In this document: one piece after another, positions 5,197 to 7,149 of the stretch
Numbering within the stretch: the stretch's first letter is position 1
How the letters are laid out: every line of letters starts with the position of its first letter
Source of the DNA: Anaerolineae bacterium
GTDB taxonomy: Bacteria; Chloroflexota; Anaerolineae; B4-G1
Assembly (NCBI GenBank): GCA_030612185.1
Contig: JAUWOI010000224.1
Span: forward strand, 1 to 7,149
Length of the DNA stretch: 7,149 nucleotides
Reading direction: 5' to 3'
Translations under genes and position numbers: made by a program
Notes under the pieces: model-generated
Databases searched by the model: none
Told to the model about the DNA's origin: nothing
What the model saw: the letters and a program-made list of their open reading frames with translations, nothing else

Positions 5197-5222
5197 CGCG
5201 CCATTCTTACCTCACTAGACCT

Positions 5223-5251
5223 ATGTTAGCACAGGATGCGGTATCTGTCAA
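5223..5251 (-). promoter_or_regulatory. proS promoter (sigma70 type)
   Basis: On the minus strand TTGACA (5251-5246), 17-bp spacer, TAACAT (5228-5223), with TG of an extended -10 one base before the -10 hexamer. Start is expected near A5216, only about 3 nt before the leader peptide's GAGGT, so the leader RNA is very compact (about 160 nt to the terminator end). Confidence 0.78.
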
Positions 5252-5252
5252 C

Positions 5253-5282
5253 TTGTCTGGATGGTCATAGGCGGTGTATAAT
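5253..5282 (+). promoter_or_regulatory. Divergent promoter of the small membrane-protein gene
   Basis: TTGTCT (5253-5258), 18-bp spacer, TATAAT (5277-5282). The -10 is perfect and the -35 has four of six consensus bases. Its -35 is one base from the -35 of the opposite-facing proS promoter (5251-5246), so RNA polymerases probably cannot occupy both at once. The expected start, 5289-5292, falls at or just before ATG 5292. Confidence 0.7.
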
Positions 5283-5291
5283 AGAGCTGTT

Positions 5292-5783
5292 ATGGATAGT
5301 CCCCTGGCGATGCTCGGCTTTTTATCCATTTTCCACGTCATCGGTGCGGTGGCCCTGGCGAACGGTCTGCGCGGAGTGTGGAGCATGCTGCGCGGCAAGG
5401 GGCGAGGGGGTTGCCGCTCCCTTTTCTTTGTAGTGTGGGGAGCGATGTTCGGCTGTCTGCCCTTTGGCCTTGGCCTGGAACTGGCGACTGAGGAGGGGGG
5501 GACGTTTCTTGTCCTGTTCGGCGAGGCACTTATCTGGGGAAGCGTGTTTCTGGTAGCCTTGCTGGCCTGGGATACAGCCCTGGACTGGCTGCGACCTTTT
5601 CTCCACAGGGACATGTGGCCCATGCTCTTCGGGGGATCGTTCATGGTGGTCGGCATATGGATAGGTGGTTCAATGGCCAGGGACGGCCAGATGTTCGGGT
5701 TGCTGCTTGGTGGCACCTTTGCGCTGGTTGGCGGTGTTATCTTTGCTGCCGGTGTCTGGAGTTACATCAAGGCGAAACGTTAG
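5292..5783 (+). CDS. Small multi-pass membrane protein of unknown function, probably leaderless mRNA
   Basis: A 163-residue hydrophobic protein that I do not recognise. Approximate membrane segments: 5-25, 43-63, 71-93, 109-127 and 134-157, i.e. five spans. A basic loop (R34 to R42, GKGRGG) after the first span and a basic C-terminus (YIKAKR) suggest these face the cytoplasm. The second span contains two Cys (one at its start, C41, and C55). No catalytic motif is visible. I prefer ATG 5292 to the GTG at 5274, because that GTG lies inside the promoter immediately before TATAAT 5277-5282. The predicted transcription start then coincides with ATG 5292 and no Shine-Dalgarno sequence precedes it, which points to leaderless translation. 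It stands alone: divergent from proS, with a repeat and no clear terminator behind it. Confidence 0.75.
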   Translation: MDSPLAMLGFLSIFHVIGAVALANGLRGVWSMLRGKGRGGCRSLFFVVWGAMFGCLPFGLGLELATEEGGTFLVLFGEALIWGSVFLVALLAWDTALDWLRPFLHRDMWPMLFGGSFMVVGIWIGGSMARDGQMFGLLLGGTFALVGGVIFAAGVWSYIKAKR

Positions 5784-5833
5784 ACTGCCAGTAACTACTC
5801 AGCGAAGCCACGCCGCAAACCGACAGGCGAAAA

Positions 5834-5933
5834 CGTGTCATTCTGAGGAGCGCAGCGACGAAGCATCTCGGTTCACAAGCCAAGGTGGATAGCAAACATC
5901 CGAACGAGATTCTTCGCTACGCTCAGAATGACG
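5834..5933. repeat. Dispersed inverted repeat with 'CATTCTGAG...GAAGNATCTCG' arms (MITE/REP-like)
   Basis: The left arm runs from GTCATTCTGAG (5837-5847) through AGCG and GAAG to ATCTCG (5865-5870). The right arm is its imperfect reverse complement, from GAACGAGAT (5902-5910) through TTCGCTACG to CTCAGAATGAC (5922-5932). The arms are about 30 bp each with small insertions in the left copy, around a roughly 30-bp centre. No coding capacity and no clear flanking duplication. From memory, similar 'TCATTCTGAGCG...GCGAAGAATCTCG' units recur as dispersed repeats in genomes of several phyla, including Chloroflexota; copy number here cannot be judged from one window. It fills most of the 188-bp gap before the IMPase-family gene. 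Confidence 0.75.
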
Positions 5934-5971
5934 AGTGAATCTTGCCTCGAGTTTGACTGGGGAGGACACTG

Positions 5972-6739
5972 ATGCTACAAACTGCTATTGAGGCGGCCCG
6001 GCGGGCCGGTCGGGTGCTTGCTGAGCGTTACCCGGCCGCGCGCACGCTCACCGTCAAGGGGTACCGCGATATCGTCACCGATGCCGATACCGCCGCTGAG
6101 GCTGTCATCCTTGACCTGATCCGCGCTCGTTTTCCCGACCACACCATCATCTCCGAGGAGGCAGGGGGCAGCGAGATCAGCAGCGGCTACACTTGGATCG
6201 TGGACCCGCTGGACGGCACGATCAATTACGCGCACCACGTCCCCGTCTTTGCCGTCTCCATCGGCGTGCTGGAACGGGGCGAGCCGCTCATCGGCGTGAT
6301 CCACGACCCGCTGCGCGATCAGACATTCGTGGCTGAGCGTGGAGGTGGGGCCAGGCTCAACGAAACGCCGATACATGCCAGCCGTGTGGTAAATCTAGGC
6401 CATACGGTGGTGGGCCTGGACTGGGGGCACAGTGACGAGGTGCGCGGGCGGGTATTGGCCTGTCTACACCGGGTTGCCCCGCGCTGTGGCACGGTGCGCG
6501 CGTTGGGCTCAGCGACGCTGGCGCTGGCCTACGTGGCGGCAGGGTGGCTGGATGGTTATTTCAACCTGGCGTTGAAGCCCTGGGATGCTGCCGCCGGGAT
6601 ACTCATCGTCGCCGAAGCGGGCGGCCGGTGCAGCACGCTGGAGGGGAAGTCTTATCGCGTGGATTTGCCGGATTGCCTGGCGACGAACGGCCTCATCCAC
6701 GAGGAGTTGCTGACCTTGATGCGTGCGTCTTCCGGTTAA
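5972..6739 (+). CDS. Inositol-monophosphatase family protein
   Basis: A 255-residue Mg2+-dependent, Li+-sensitive-type phosphatase family member acting on a small phosphorylated compound in the cytoplasm (inositol-1-phosphate, histidinol phosphate, fructose-1,6-bisphosphate and PAP are all known family substrates). Visible: KGYRDIVTDAD (29-39), the ISEE metal-ligand motif (60-63), WIVDPLDGTINYAH (75-88) with D78 and D81 as metal ligands, GSATLALAYVAAGWLDGYF (179-197), and WDAAAGILIVAEAGG (204-218) with D205 as third metal ligand. All catalytic residues are present and length is normal for the family (about 250-275). GGGGAGG (5959-5965), 6 nt before ATG 5972, supports the start. It ends 4 bp from the oppositely oriented Nudix gene, with no obvious terminator between. 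The substrate cannot be decided from sequence; suhB-type naming would be a guess. Confidence 0.94.
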   Translation: MLQTAIEAARRAGRVLAERYPAARTLTVKGYRDIVTDADTAAEAVILDLIRARFPDHTIISEEAGGSEISSGYTWIVDPLDGTINYAHHVPVFAVSIGVLERGEPLIGVIHDPLRDQTFVAERGGGARLNETPIHASRVVNLGHTVVGLDWGHSDEVRGRVLACLHRVAPRCGTVRALGSATLALAYVAAGWLDGYFNLALKPWDAAAGILIVAEAGGRCSTLEGKSYRVDLPDCLATNGLIHEELLTLMRASSG

Positions 6740-6743
6740 AACG

Positions 6744-7149
6744 TCACCGATCAAAGTGCACGCGGACGTTGCCGTGCCAAACGCGGAATGCCTCAGGGAT
6801 GCGCGACACGGGACCCGGGTCAAGAATATCTGGTAGGGCGTGCTCGGCGAACCAGCGTGCGCCTAGCACTTCGACGGCATGGGAGGGCGGCCCTGCTGGT
6901 TTGCCGCCGTTCAGGGGCTGGCACAGAAAGACAAAGTGGTACAGATGGTGCCGCGAGACTGTGCCGCACAGCCGCGAGTCGAAAACGCCGCCCAGGGCGA
7001 CGGGTTCACAGCGCACGCCGGTCTCCTCAAATGCCTCGCGCCCCACTCCCTCGGCTGGCGTCTCCCCGCCCGCCAGCACGCCGCCAGGCATCGCCCACAT
7101 CTGGGTGGCGGCGCGGTGACCGAGCAGGATGTTGCCCGCGGTGTCAATG
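6744..7149 (-). CDS. Nudix hydrolase, 5'-truncated by window edge
   Basis: Nudix hydrolases cleave nucleoside-diphosphate-linked substrates (oxidised dNTPs, NDP-sugars, NADH and others). The Nudix box G-x5-E-x7-R-E-x-x-E-E-x-G is complete: after the ATG at 7100 it runs from G7 of MWAMPGGVLAGGE through REAFEETGV (21-29). The frame stays open upstream of that ATG to the window edge and encodes IDTAGNILLGHRAATQ, the expected first strands of a Nudix fold, so ATG 7100 is internal and the true start lies outside. About 134 residues are visible, ending in HFDR and TGA (6746-6744). The C-terminal half (LYHFVFLCQPL, then ARWFAEHALPDIL) fits a general Nudix fold without substrate-specific signature. 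Convergent with the IMPase-family gene, 4 bp apart. Confidence 0.92.
   Translation of the reverse strand, partial: IDTAGNILLGHRAATQMWAMPGGVLAGGETPAEGVGREAFEETGVRCEPVALGGVFDSRLCGTVSRHHLYHFVFLCQPLNGGKPAGPPSHAVEVLGARWFAEHALPDILDPGPVSRIPEAFRVWHGNVRVHFDR

Larger units (their letters stand above)
5055..5216 (-). promoter_or_regulatory. Candidate ribosome-mediated attenuator controlling proS
   Basis: Three mutually exclusive pairings can be drawn on the leader RNA. Stem 1:2: AGCAGC (5169-5164) with GCTGCT (5129-5124), TGGCCG (5160-5155) with CGGTTA (5137-5132, two G-U pairs), and ACCC (5153-5150) with GGGT (5142-5139). Stem 2:3: GGGGGT (5144-5139) with ACCCCC (5083-5078) and CGG (5137-5135) with CCG (5086-5084), leaving C5138 bulged, 9 bp in all. 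Stem 3:4 is the terminator. Region 1 is the Pro-codon stretch of the leader ORF. A ribosome stalled at the earlier Pro codons would mask region 1 and free region 2 to form the antiterminator. A ribosome that reaches the stop (5133-5131) would cover region 2 and let the terminator form. The start near 5216 is inferred from the promoter. This is a drawn model, not a computed fold. Confidence 0.72.

Noticed and set aside
5131..5216. T-box riboswitch ahead of proS
   Set aside because: GTGGCCGTACCC (5162-5151 on the minus strand, leading C excluded) vaguely resembles the T-box core, but the conserved TGGNACCGCG sequence and a stem I with AGTA-type bulge are absent. The leader is short, and the Pro-codon ORF explains the same bases better.
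5274..5291. GTG 5274 as start of the small membrane protein
   Set aside because: It lies within the promoter just before TATAAT 5277-5282, so it would not be in the mRNA; ATG 5292 matches the expected transcription start.
6544..7119. 191-codon plus-strand frame spanning the IMPase end and the Nudix gene
   Set aside because: It overlaps two genes with intact catalytic motifs in other frames and its translation shows no domain.

Overview
The window looks like a piece of chromosome from an environmental bacterium, most plausibly a member of the Chloroflexota (Anaerolineae/Caldilineae-like). That placement is an inference from gene style, GC-rich coding sequence, and the mix of palindromic dispersed repeats. 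No rRNA or tRNA is present to confirm it. There is no phage, CRISPR or defence locus.

Layout. (1) Bases 1-1593, plus strand: a 5'-truncated nucleotidyltransferase-like gene whose stop overlaps the start of a low-molecular-weight phosphatase of the LMW-PTP/YwlE family. (2) Bases 1594-1855: a perfect 15-bp palindrome, then a full-consensus sigma70 promoter, then a strong intrinsic terminator lying between that promoter and the next gene. (3) Bases 1856-3082, plus: a complete DEAD-box RNA helicase. (4) Bases 3083-3284: a MITE-like element of about 101 bp with 14-bp terminal inverted repeats, an 8-bp flanking direct repeat and a cloverleaf-like palindromic core. (5) Bases 3285-5042, minus: proS (prolyl-tRNA synthetase with INS editing domain). 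(6) Bases 5043-5251, minus: a compact proS leader. (7) Bases 5253-5783, plus: a divergent promoter and a small multi-pass membrane protein that appears to be translated from a leaderless mRNA. (8) Bases 5784-5971: a second dispersed inverted repeat. (9) Bases 5972-6739, plus: an inositol-monophosphatase family enzyme, convergent with (10) a Nudix hydrolase (6744 to the window end, minus, 5'-truncated).

The most interesting item is the proS leader. Between a good promoter and the proS ribosome binding site lies a 21-codon ORF (5196-5131, minus strand) with five proline codons in ten consecutive codons (PAPSSPWPYP). It is followed by a strong terminator (5094-5055). A G-rich segment inside and after the Pro codons (5144-5135) can pair either backwards with the Pro-codon region or forwards with the 5' arm and loop of the terminator. 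This is the 1:2 / 2:3 / 3:4 geometry of ribosome-mediated transcription attenuation. It predicts that proS is induced when charged tRNA-Pro is scarce. A second possible attenuator, without an evident leader peptide, precedes the DEAD-box helicase.

The genes form no single pathway. They are mostly housekeeping or generic enzymes, and the novelty lies in the regulatory and repeat DNA between them.
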